DNA of 64,000 bases, from positions 1 to 64,000 of the forward strand of contig CALXDP010000002.1 in NCBI GenBank assembly GCA_944387095.1. The letters are read 5' to 3'. Under the pieces are notes generated by a model, which was not told the origin of the DNA, ran no database searches, and saw only the letters and a list, made by a program, of their open reading frames with translations. The DNA is from an uncultured Oscillospiraceae bacterium (GTDB lineage: Bacteria; Bacillota; Clostridia; Oscillospirales; Oscillospiraceae). Shown piece after piece: positions 12,001-15,999 of this stretch (position 1 is its first letter; each line of letters begins with the position of its first letter). The position numbers and the translations under genes are program-made.

Positions 12001-12352
12001 CATGCGTTTCGCCAACGGTGGAGAGATCACCGGAGAGGTCAGCTTCACCGACGTGAACCCGGACAGCTGGTACTATGAGTCCGTGGTGGGCGCGGTGCAG
12101 TACGGCTGGATCATCGGCTACGGCAACGGGCTGTTCGCGCCCAACGCGAGCATCACCCGAGCGGAGGTGACCACCATCGCCAACCGGATGCTGGGGCGCA
12201 GTGCGGACGAGGCGTATGTGAACAGCCATCTGGGTGAGCTGAAGCAGTTCACCGACGTGGCGGGCTGGCCCTTCTACCAGATCGTAGAGGCCACCAACAG
12301 CCACACCTACACCATGAGCAACGGGAAGGAGACCTGGACTGGTCTGAAATAA
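2..12352 (+). CDS. giant SLH-domain surface protein with MBG/YDG-like and InlB-like repeats (5' partial)
   Basis: Reading frame of about 4,116 residues, open to the window edge. The first visible residues (VVGLLPSTAFAS) are the end of a Sec signal peptide, so the true start lies upstream. Residues about 720-790, 910-1140 and 2100-2260 have GWS and YYAVW/YYAIW motifs typical of InlB B-repeats (Listeria-Bacteroides repeats). Most of residues 1140-3900 is a chain of about 80-100-residue beta-rich modules with motifs such as YTG, DYTV.YG.N and GNYTG, like MBG/YDG domains. Two Asp/Gly-rich linkers lie near residues 3613-3670 and 3762-3790. Three SLH domains follow at about 3903-3945, 3953-4005 and 4016-4067 and should anchor the protein non-covalently to pyruvylated secondary wall polymer. 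Cysteine is very rare. The role (adhesion or S-layer-associated) is inferred from architecture. Long antisense frames across this gene are composition artefacts. Confidence 0.93.
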   Translation: MVVGLLPSTAFASSGTGGGDTDSGVTDSGDVSVMDLGQYSVRFRQDAANSTEIAVYAVSSDGTPLDINTSVTPVTLDGVTFNLEPVEDGIIFIDNLVSGYGLLSVRGTDGTDYFFNTATWGSAGSATGSDSISTITYEDVTTNQAQGIYLWYNTEAEQTIPVQMVSRVVQSGGNQDAPIGSVSTMASGIVDNAKAQGALSEAGIATTYAFLHAELRPVDDSVSSVDAIAVESIRRVNGYYVVTSTDTTNTYDYFDVSSWEVYLVFTPAYRVTITVNNVRTDTTIDGEQIPKSDTGTNVPTETVYTYQIPQNGTLSVEFILGQRANMRVVNTTGGEETVLFDSARAQDGFQTKLWTLEMSGDDVSQDQTITVNITRSDTAYNPSNGSGVGTGYRLEYSDYLSNNSEAQRWHNSDIRIVNNGSAWNAAGTSLKNTANGQYTINEGQALRFYGGNQGSEAMFPNSIVINGVSIPLSFEISWTKPSDVTGDTPYRYQQRSTFTAYFDVVTATQVGTDPRMMFQVEVWTCVRWNRLSEGIRPTESFVELRFIELYNGISITSGNLGANNNQRTIILDEIDTGLTGRDSGDRTLMPGSGVDVEGANSSSQASLVVTPEFGYYVDDVIITSASNAALQKPGNAASNWWGTVNYWFNTNSTAGADGRYNGGLIDGRERGVVNSETINFQLRYHMDNQQDSSFVYLDPQQFLLTGASTTDDGTEITQYTNTPALIDVPLRVPEGQMFLGWSVIRNADENDPRYGIGEVIPRSVIMSNPDCVEYTSTVGQAVIDLYPVFVPIDPETFTSYAVVLHIGDNIQTHLFSDIPTGSLILRESVLATDTISNIVNQLPANYALDGGRSDSRITATNELVTFNLYYYDTNSVDITFISDYGFVDVQTPGEYTEETRSFTPGDVMPTNQIPVPYEQDVGATFIGWSRLGTDDLAGATQMTSLANATAPYQATTYYAVYAEDVTLTFFNYNGINWDGEEPHTITLPYNTSVTEDQLQQLTMWRGSVNGYTFSHWSQTSLFGVEIRDTQLTTTRFTADTIFYGIYTPVQDINITLNANGSGAYFPSSPDTGAGNSTLQMSNLTFGESITANSQYRQPVRPGYIFVGWSEHNNADVGNATITAGTDVTTYYAVWISPELQVEIVSNDEYVFDGTAKTPTLRVTYAGEEILAGNGTTGYQVNWGDNINAGDVFATVTYQGHTGYATFRIERANISAIAEIVETATWDEIQLQNTGTQLLFTGSPIHPTVTVTDSRTGVVNGGANPHVLDPYVDYQVSYGTNTAVGGGTVSIMGLGNYQGEATFNFSIVNTGADNGGENNRIEIAFAEIPDQIYNSGNMPTNFSYVVYDRTNNRILRVDEDFRINLPTDGNWNIGQVDLTATGIGDYQNLNAQTSFQIRGMSQSLTVRVTPDVITGSAQNPTITVSGPEGNLTESDYTLTYRYLSGDQWGSDTDFTLAQISTALARPGMYVITANGRNGYDGASGSATFVRNDLTSGSGGLNVSFADLEGNGVFDYTGANYWDQVQAALQVTVGADSAEVPSYTINVSGPNSGSWSGTYSGSAYNWGGNPPSVVNAGTYTITVESNDVMSDGSTGTAYVYVNQRNIADVTLSGLTSTVEYGQINAQPTVTLTDEGLDPSAGDGVLTPGVGNDYTLSWNTSSFGSVGTKVITIQGIGNYYGNQVATYTVTPKTITIGAPTDNQPNTADSDDWDELFLTYGYSRDDVNEALTGLAEYIQAQAVNGDSITPHLYVDDSLSVNYWPDEPRNGAPHIHLHGDLTGDNADSYRLVFQTEVWVSPLDLNDPGTEHTVRVQANPDNHGYNGSPHTPEIQVHVDNRLLMENTDFRVTQISFQGPDDGSSSVVYTWSSGQWQNAEGNNDWTNTPKGMTAIGTYTITVTGIGSYQGQVATAEFRVTSNETPTVSVEIDLAAQEQIYTGQEITLPNTALTIMTGDEEVTLPNDNIRLIYSDNLNAGQATVTVFYTLSGGGTAIGSAEFEILPKDISVEQDTDNEIQVTGYEQDATFTGDPIEPQITVTYSPASVSGHTNTLRQPGDISVSYGDNTQAGTNAGTITITAAPGGNYTGTRIIQFNIVHVPVDLTFQSWDPENGYNNRIQETVEGIVLGQTIRDFGNGKEDSITALAGDIPGYRFVGWAEGSPLASTSQTADLMQRANFNADATFYAVYAPLANISITLDPNGGTYNGQTTATTVDSLTFGTTYTPSTPTRTDYTFAGWSTTNAAAVGSMDITVPATSQTYYAIWLSNDIALDVEVSYNAGTDGRFVYNGLEQLPTITVTDRNGNPLDDVTVANVQWDSGSDRTSAGTHTGVVIHDGYRGLVVYTIDPRPITTSAAVALGSTSVAYNGQPQRPNVTVTDSGLPAGDQALVLGVDYSVAYGNNLNVADSPVTVTVTGHGNFTGSTRTTFTITPYTGTLHVAPIENQAFQNGADVNLDKADLVVYDDHGNVLADSDYELSYDGAHSAIGQANIIVTGAAGGNYAGATGNGSFQIVGPDGTGSGLTVTVNPPQAAYNEGGPDVTVRLGELALNEDNGDYTLSFAQFVNGVWSTAGVTEDSLAQPGMYRITATGNNVYASAGSGSAIFVRTPANTSEGGSGDETGDIQYTGLNVGGSAGLIFNGQDRLNDVLGSLRVTSGGTPAADLTLGQDYQIYVNNTQVTQQDGVYTGAAMTNAGAYTIEIQGISGYANSSVSTTVYIQPKDINNDTVTVVDEGGSSIVYTAEYTGTLQQPTIRLRDTEYDRMTVSTDYRVEYDARDFIDADTYVITVEGTGNYTGIKTLAYTITPVEITYNDDVELDYGYASVSRQVVLEAVEHGIVDGDNVALNLYLPYGLDAGVHSDVTQGYLTGPDAGNYTLSLGSQVLVNKTSTIDPGEGGSGDAPNSDFRFWASPDSMEATGGVVSPEYYITHNNVMLEIGADADAADADFYISSIVMVGDQSNTNLVNTGMIAPGTYTITATATTEGNFTGELTTTFAVIPATSGGGLTVEVLGTHTYTGEAITLTGADLRVMFNSTELQEGTEYVIVGHERNTVRGTATVNIEGRGAYLGRTGSANFEIQPKSIGTGTATPADTIEVSGVEDSYTYQNRPIQPVPTIRDTARGVDLQRNSDYTVEYGENTSGTGTVTITGTANYTGSVVLTFTINRGDRFTVSGVEQAYTYTGTPIEPELTVRDSNGTLLEEGVHYTVQYGDNLNVGIDAGSVTVIGRGVYSGVQQTVAFDIVAKLLNLDVTVTPNSAVYNSATEVAIDVALDGESLTLTDHYTLYYQKYGEDGQLGPQTSFTDPSDLMQEAGVYVITANGAAGGAYEGALGSATFVCLPDDQGGGGLVPGGGQDEEGNPITGSNNLITLTYDGSNHISVLDDIVIYRAEDGTATDEEVDCNRTITFTGVGTYTEGQMVNSGLYTITYTPTDPSITGNAFVFVIINPKSILDGDIRVNGLGASDYTYTGEEQMANIQVIDDGINTGTELDVNVDYNTLSGESVSQTNAGSYNILITGIGNYVGTRQEIFIINEAPITVTQVRDPIEYTYGYDGPIALETPADYTIEGIMANDAGNGNVTVTLEIPDGLDAGDHFIQPVLGGASAQNYTITGGVTVIVNPIDITDPDGDGEPGVDEDDNDEPDPNPDKGDEDGDGVVDPDGDEDGDGFIEDVEDENGDKDGVIETVSGFRVEMSPVSQPFNSQPHNPTITVTYQPDENAPGTELQRDTDYTVTYWNSDGEQVTEMIAVGEYTVRVTMTGNYQGGFDLTYTITPGEGGDGGDGDTDNDGNIEDGDGDHEITWGGFHVTMVPYSAVHNGQAHHPRVTVTYTPDGGTATTLQEQQDYNVGYYDSEGNLVSEMIDVGTYTVRVTGVGNYDGFVFELDFTITQQTGGGGIIVPDPEPEGPEVADPDDTGVSDWLDTDNHNAYLQGYGNNLFVPNANMSRAEVAQMFYNLLRNKDVAITVSFSDVPAGSWYAEAVNTLASLGMIKGAGDGRFYPNSPITRAEFIAIAMRFANGGEITGEVSFTDVNPDSWYYESVVGAVQYGWIIGYGNGLFAPNASITRAEVTTIANRMLGRSADEAYVNSHLGELKQFTDVAGWPFYQIVEATNSHTYTMSNGKETWTGLK

Positions 12353-12452
12353 GGGCATAACAACCTAAGAGCTAGGAATCCGGTAGTGCTGCAAGCAGAT
12401 ATCATATTGTATCTTTTATGATTTCAACGCTTGGTAACTGGATAGCGGCAAA

Positions 12453-12493
12453 AGAACTCCCGCAGGGGCCCTGACAGCCCCTGCGGGAGTTCT
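12453..12493 (+). terminator. probable terminator of the surface protein gene
   Basis: A perfect 17-bp inverted repeat (12453-12469 and 12477-12493) with a 7-nt loop begins about 100 nt after the stop codon. The following sequence is only moderately T-rich, so efficiency is uncertain. Confidence 0.7.
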
Positions 12494-12573
12494 CTTACCG
12501 CTTCTTATTGTTTTCTGCTGGTATCTGCCGCACAACGCCATCCCTTCGAAGCTATGCACAGTCACTCCCCGCC

Positions 12574-12609
12574 CCGTTTCGTTCCGACCCACTGGCCGGA
12601 ACGAAACGG
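12574..12609. repeat. 13-bp inverted repeat
   Basis: Perfect 13-bp arms (12574-12586 and 12597-12609) around a 10-nt spacer, in the non-coding stretch between the surface protein terminator and the recombinase remnant. No T-tract follows on either side. It could be an end of the decayed mobile element, but this is not shown. Confidence 0.45.
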
Positions 12610-12676
12610 AAGGAGCTTATTGATACGCGGCCAGCAACTTACATATAAGCTCACGAAAACGGTCCGCCCTGAATGA

Positions 12677-12820
12677 GGTGTTTTCTCGGAGCGTGACATT
12701 CGCCTGGTGGCGGTTTTGGACAACATGGACACCACCGAAGGTGAGAACGGGCTGGCACCCATCCGCAGCCTGTTCAACAAGTGCCGCGACATCGGTAAGA
12801 AGCGCCGCATCCGCACACGG
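12677..12820 (+). pseudogene. remnant of a large serine recombinase (catalytic-domain end)
   Basis: Translation of this frame gives ERDIRLVAVLDNMDTTEGEN followed by APIRSLFN and RDIGKKRRI. This is the characteristic end of the catalytic resolvase domain of transposon and phage large serine recombinases. A stop codon lies just upstream (12674-12676), and the catalytic Ser region, the recombinase domain and the zinc ribbon are all absent. It therefore cannot make a working enzyme. The frame runs on into the next gene's leader, but the homology stops near 12820. It pairs with a second remnant at 14240-14512 in the opposite orientation. Confidence 0.75.
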
Positions 12821-12868
12821 TCAAATTCATCCCACCGGCATAGGATAGAAAGAAGGAGGGTCTATCCT

Positions 12869-13609
12869 ATGCCGATCATCTATCTGTCTCCTTCCACTCA
12901 GGAGAACAATCTATACGTCAACGGCGGAACCGAAGAAGAGTGGATGAACCGCCTGGCCGACGCCATGGTTCCCTATCTGGACGCGTCCGGCATACAGTAT
13001 GTGCGCAATACCCCCGACATGACTGCCGCGTCCTCCATCCGGGCCTCCAACGCCGGCAATTACGACCTGCACTTGGCCCTGCACTCCAATGCCTCCGCCC
13101 CCGCCAACTATGGCCAGACCCGGGGTATCATCGTCTTTTACTATCCCACCAGCACCCGGGGCAGACGGGCCGCGGAGATTATGGCCGACAATCTGAAGGC
13201 CATTTATCCCCTACCCAATAATGTGCGGGCCCAGTCCACCACCTCCATCGGCGAGGTCCGCCAGCCCCGTGCCCCCTCGGTGTTTCTGGAACTGGGCTAT
13301 CACGACAACCCCGACGACGCAGCCTGGGTGCAGAACAACCTGGACCGCATCGCCCAAAACCTGGTGCTGTCTCTGACAGAATACTTTAACATCCCATTCC
13401 TCTACCCCCAGGCGCCCAGGCCGGCCGTGGTGGACGTAAACTGGGGCTATCTCAACATCCGCTCCCGCCCCAATACCAGCGCTCCCATCATCGCCCGGGC
13501 CTATGACGGCGCGCGGCTAACGGTGATCAATCAGTGGCAGAACTGGTACTTAGTGTCCTTTGATGGAGTGGTGGGCTATGCCAGCAGCGATTTCATCACC
13601 TTACTTTAG
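12869..13609 (+). CDS. N-acetylmuramoyl-L-alanine amidase with C-terminal SH3 domain
   Basis: 246 residues. The start was chosen at 12869, 5 nt after a strong GAAGGAGGG site; an in-frame GTG at 12707 lies inside recombinase debris. Residues 1-175 resemble the Amidase_3 fold: IYLSPSTQENN, then EEEWMNRLADAM, LHLALHSNAS and FLELGYHDN, which supply the Glu, His and Glu expected near the zinc site. The usual first-strand GHGG motif is replaced by SPST, as I recall for a Clostridia subfamily of this enzyme. Residues about 182-246 form a bacterial SH3 domain (LNIRSRPNTSAP, WYLVSFDGVVGYASSDFI). No signal peptide is visible, which suggests a role in a mother cell, spore or lytic context, or non-classical export. 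The gene sits alone between recombinase remnants. Confidence 0.85.
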   Translation: MPIIYLSPSTQENNLYVNGGTEEEWMNRLADAMVPYLDASGIQYVRNTPDMTAASSIRASNAGNYDLHLALHSNASAPANYGQTRGIIVFYYPTSTRGRRAAEIMADNLKAIYPLPNNVRAQSTTSIGEVRQPRAPSVFLELGYHDNPDDAAWVQNNLDRIAQNLVLSLTEYFNIPFLYPQAPRPAVVDVNWGYLNIRSRPNTSAPIIARAYDGARLTVINQWQNWYLVSFDGVVGYASSDFITLL

Positions 13610-13848
13610 GCGGCAAAACTCTGAGCCATGGCAAGACAGCATTCCTTTGGATCAGCTATGGCTGCCTGTGCAGAGTTATTCCGAAGCGCTGTGCGCATTG
13701 GGATGGTTTCAAAACGCCTATCGCTCCGGTCATTTCCCCACCGCTTCCCCTTGTGAGCCCGACCAGGTTTAGGTCCAGTTCTTCATAAAAAGTTTAAATA
13801 TCTTTCAAACTCTATCCATCACTTCCTTGTGGAATATGGTATCCTGAT

Positions 13849-13869
13849 GTTGTCATCCAGGATGACAAC
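13849..13869. promoter_or_regulatory. 10-bp perfect palindrome (operator- or terminator-like)
   Basis: Arms GTTGTCATCC and GGATGACAAC are separated by a single base, and a run of seven T starts about 11 nt later. It lies 240 nt past the amidase stop. It could be the amidase terminator (8-bp stem, 5-nt loop) or a protein-binding site. The rest of 13610-13969 is AT-richer and holds no ORF I can support. Confidence 0.4.
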
Positions 13870-13896
13870 TCCTCCCTCTCTTTTTTTCGAATCGTG

Positions 13897-13927
13897 AGAC
13901 AGCCCGCCGTATTCCGGTGGGCTGTCT
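13897..13927. repeat. 13-bp hairpin upstream of tRNA-Pro
   Basis: Arms 13897-13909 and 13915-13927 pair over 13 bp, with one G-U pair, around a 5-nt loop. No T-run follows directly. It may insulate the tRNA transcription unit from upstream reading. Confidence 0.45.
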
Positions 13928-13969
13928 TCCCATGTCCCCCAGGAAAACAAAGTTTTTTAATTTTTCCCC

Positions 13970-13998
13970 TTGCATTCTTTGTGAATGTATGGTAGTAT
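13970..13998 (+). promoter_or_regulatory. sigma-A-type promoter for tRNA-Pro
   Basis: TTGCAT and TAGTAT hexamers with a 17-nt spacer, ending 28 nt before the tRNA 5' end. Confidence 0.6.
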
Positions 13999-14026
13999 AT
14001 TCAAGGCTCTTCAAACGGGGTTCTAT

Positions 14027-14103
14027 CCGGGTGTGGCGAAGTTTGGTATCGCGCTTGACTGGGGGTCAAGAGGCCGCAGGTTCAAGTCCTGTCACTCGGA
14101 CCA
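14027..14103 (+). tRNA. tRNA-Pro (anticodon GGG)
   Basis: 77-nt cloverleaf: acceptor CCGGGTG/CACTCGG, D stem GCGA/TCGC, anticodon stem CTTGA/TCAAG with loop CTGGGGG (anticodon GGG), T arm with TTCAAGT loop, discriminator A and encoded CCA. Confidence 0.95.
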
Positions 14104-14105
14104 TG

Positions 14106-14154
14106 GCGAGTGTTCTGACAGCATTTGAAACGCTGTCAGAACACTCGCTTTTTT
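14106..14154 (+). terminator. intrinsic terminator of tRNA-Pro
   Basis: Perfect 17-bp stem (14106-14122 and 14132-14148), 9-nt loop and a run of six T, starting 2 nt after the tRNA CCA. Confidence 0.9.
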
Positions 14155-14239
14155 CTATTGTTTTCATCCGGCGATGGAGGATGGGGCGTAGTTGACGGCT
14201 GCGCCCCTCCTTGTGCTTATAGACACCTCCGGGGCAGGA

Positions 14240-14512
14240 AGTGGAGCTATTCCACTTTGCTGTGGGCTGCTCTTTCCCTTTGCAAAGCCGTTTAACACCT
14301 TTTTTGGGCCAGTAGGCGCGGGGCGTCAGGATGCCGCCTTGTTCAAGACCTGCCGCGATCTGCTCCGTTCCATAGCCTTCCAGGGCCATGCTGTAAATCC
14401 GGTGCGCTACCTGGACCGCCTCCTCGTCCACGCCCCACAGCTTGGGATTGTCCGGGGCCTTCCTGTAGCCGTAGGGTGGTAGTCCTAGGGGTTCGCCGGT
14501 ACATTGTCCTTG
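14240..14512 (-). pseudogene. remnant of a large serine recombinase (recombinase-domain part)
   Basis: Minus-strand translation gives TGEPLGLPPYGYRKAPDNPK, then VDEEAVQVAHRIYSMALEGY, GTEQIAAGLEQGGILTPRAY and AKWNSST. This is the start of the Recombinase domain that follows the catalytic domain in large serine recombinases. The frame is broken just before TGEPLG (one base off from a plausible NRVKGQCTGEPL) and homology ends after WNSST. The C-terminal domains are missing. The ORF that continues to 14066 is antisense to tRNA-Pro and is not real. Confidence 0.78.
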
Positions 14513-14532
14513 ACCCTGTTGCCGGAGTAGTC

Positions 14533-15297
14533 TCAGCCCTGTTTTTGTCCCGGTATGGCCTGGGCCGCGGGCTGTGGCCGGGGCAGGGTTTTGGTGAGTA
14601 TCAGCGTGTAGAGTACTGTAATGCCCAGCTGTGTTATACTAAACAGGATTCGTTTCTCATCGGTGAGACCTGCCTCATTGGCAAAGGCGCTTACCATGTT
14701 GATGGCGGAATGAGTGAGGATGCAGGGCACCACGCTCCCGCTCTTATAATAAATTGTGACAAACAGGAAGCCCGCCCCAATGGCTCCGGCCACCTGACAG
14801 AGATTGGCCGCAAGTTCCATGCCGCTTCCGTTCACCAAGTTCAGCAGATGCCCCAGGCCGAAGGTGACACTGGAGAGGATGACGGCCAGTTTTATATTGT
14901 CCCTGGCGATGGCCCGGAACAGCAGGCCCCGAAATATGATCTCCTCCACAAACCCCACGCAGAACATGCAGCACAGGTAGCATAGAGTGCCCGCAGGGGA
15001 GAGGTTGACTGCCACGCCGTTCCAGAGATTGTAGGAGGCCAGTAGCACCAATGGGAGGTACCAGAGAAAAGCCCGGGCGGGGACAGAGGGAGCGCACAGA
15101 CCGTATCGTTCCATGAGCCCCCGCTTTTTGATCCAAAGGAACAGCACGACGGCCAGCCCGAGGTTGAACAGGGCGTGGGCGGCGTAGTCTACGCCCATGA
15201 GACGGCTGAGAGGATTGGCCAGGGAGGAAAGAGCGCAGTAGACGCCGATCCAGATCAGGGCAAAGGACAGGGGACGCTTCTCATATAGGTTTTTCAT
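14533..15297 (-). CDS. CPBP family intramembrane glutamic endopeptidase
   Basis: 254 residues with about seven to eight hydrophobic segments. It carries the CPBP (ABI/Rce1-like) motifs in order: EEIIFRG near residue 118, with the catalytic Glu pair; a His in FGLGHLLN near residue 148; and LTHSAIN near residue 194. Family members are integral-membrane proteases involved in prenyl-protein or peptide maturation or in bacteriocin immunity. The substrate here is unknown. The start codon overlaps the end of the TetR gene by 17 nt, so the two form an operon and the regulator probably controls this protease. Confidence 0.88.
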   Translation of the reverse strand: MKNLYEKRPLSFALIWIGVYCALSSLANPLSRLMGVDYAAHALFNLGLAVVLFLWIKKRGLMERYGLCAPSVPARAFLWYLPLVLLASYNLWNGVAVNLSPAGTLCYLCCMFCVGFVEEIIFRGLLFRAIARDNIKLAVILSSVTFGLGHLLNLVNGSGMELAANLCQVAGAIGAGFLFVTIYYKSGSVVPCILTHSAINMVSAFANEAGLTDEKRILFSITQLGITVLYTLILTKTLPRPQPAAQAIPGQKQG

Positions 15298-15865
15298 GGT
15301 GATCCTCCGCTGCGGCCAGACGGGCGCCTCGGTAGGCCCGCTCCAGGTGGGCGGTAATCAAGGCCTCGTCATAGGCCAGGTGATTGTTGGCCAGGATACT
15401 GGCATAGCCGTGGGCGAACAGGGCGATGGTGAGAAAGACCTCCTTGGCCTGGGACAGGCTGAGCGCCATGGCTTTTGCCATAGCGGAGAGCACAGGGGTC
15501 AGTTCCGGCGCTTCGATCATCTCCAGCAGGCTGGTCTGCCGGGCCATACCGGACTGGAACAGCAGGCGGAACAGGTGGGGTTCCCGGATGGCGAAGCGGA
15601 TGTAGTTCAGGCCGATACCCAGCAGGAGATTTCCCTGGGGCGGATGGACGGTGAGCAGGTATTGGGTGTGGTAAGCGTCCGCTTTTTCATGCACCGTCTG
15701 CTTTAGCTCCTGGATGGTGGCGAAGTGGTACATCACCGGTTGGGTGGAGCACCCCAGCTCCTGGGCTACTGCTCTGGCGTTGACTTGCTCCACACCCTGG
15801 CGGCGGGCCAGCGCAAAGGCGGCCTCCACAACCATGTCCCGGGTAATTTTGCTCCTGGGGGGCAT
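15281..15865 (-). CDS. TetR/AcrR family transcriptional regulator
   Basis: 194 residues. An N-terminal helix-turn-helix (MVVEAAFALARRQGVEQVNA, then VAQELGCSTQPVMYHFATIQ, residues about 10-55) is typical of TetR proteins. The C-terminal helical ligand-binding region is not assignable to a known effector. The gene is first in a two-gene unit with the CPBP protease. A good SD (AAGGAGGG) precedes the ATG, and nested palindromes lie immediately upstream, fitting autorepression. Confidence 0.88.
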   Translation of the reverse strand: MPPRSKITRDMVVEAAFALARRQGVEQVNARAVAQELGCSTQPVMYHFATIQELKQTVHEKADAYHTQYLLTVHPPQGNLLLGIGLNYIRFAIREPHLFRLLFQSGMARQTSLLEMIEAPELTPVLSAMAKAMALSLSQAKEVFLTIALFAHGYASILANNHLAYDEALITAHLERAYRGARLAAAEDHHEKPI

Positions 15866-15886
15866 GGCGATCCCTCCTTACAAACA

Positions 15887-15905
15887 ATAACTTTTGTTAT
15901 ATAAC
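15887..15905. promoter_or_regulatory. nested palindromes, candidate TetR operator
   Basis: ATAACTTTTGTTAT (15887-15900) overlaps GTTATATAAC (15896-15905). Both are perfect dyads, 20-40 nt upstream of the regulator start codon. Position and symmetry suggest the binding site of the adjacent TetR protein; binding is not demonstrated. Confidence 0.5.
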
Positions 15906-15951
15906 ATAAATTATATATGAAAGCAGAAGAATTGTCAAATAGAGGAGAACG

Positions 15952-15983
15952 AAAAAGGGAGCCGCCTGGGGACAGGCGGCTCC
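15952..15983 (-). terminator. intrinsic terminator of pckG
   Basis: 11-bp stem (15958-15968 and 15973-15983) with a 4-nt loop. On the minus strand it is followed by CTTTTTC. It lies 16 nt after the pckG stop. Confidence 0.8.
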
Positions 15984-15999
15984 TCGCATGGGAAACAAT

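Noticed and set aside
9707..12358. 883-aa minus-strand open frame opposite the surface protein
   Set aside because: Shadow of a repetitive, codon-biased gene; composition shows Val/His/Gly-rich antisense bias, no start signal and no recognisable domain. The same applies to other long antisense frames at 2603-3796, 6005-6985 and 7001-8551.
14066..14431. minus-strand ORF ending in VRVTGLEPAAS
   Set aside because: The C-terminal part is antisense to tRNA-Pro and its terminator, a known annotation artefact; only the upstream recombinase-like part is meaningful and is listed as a pseudogene.
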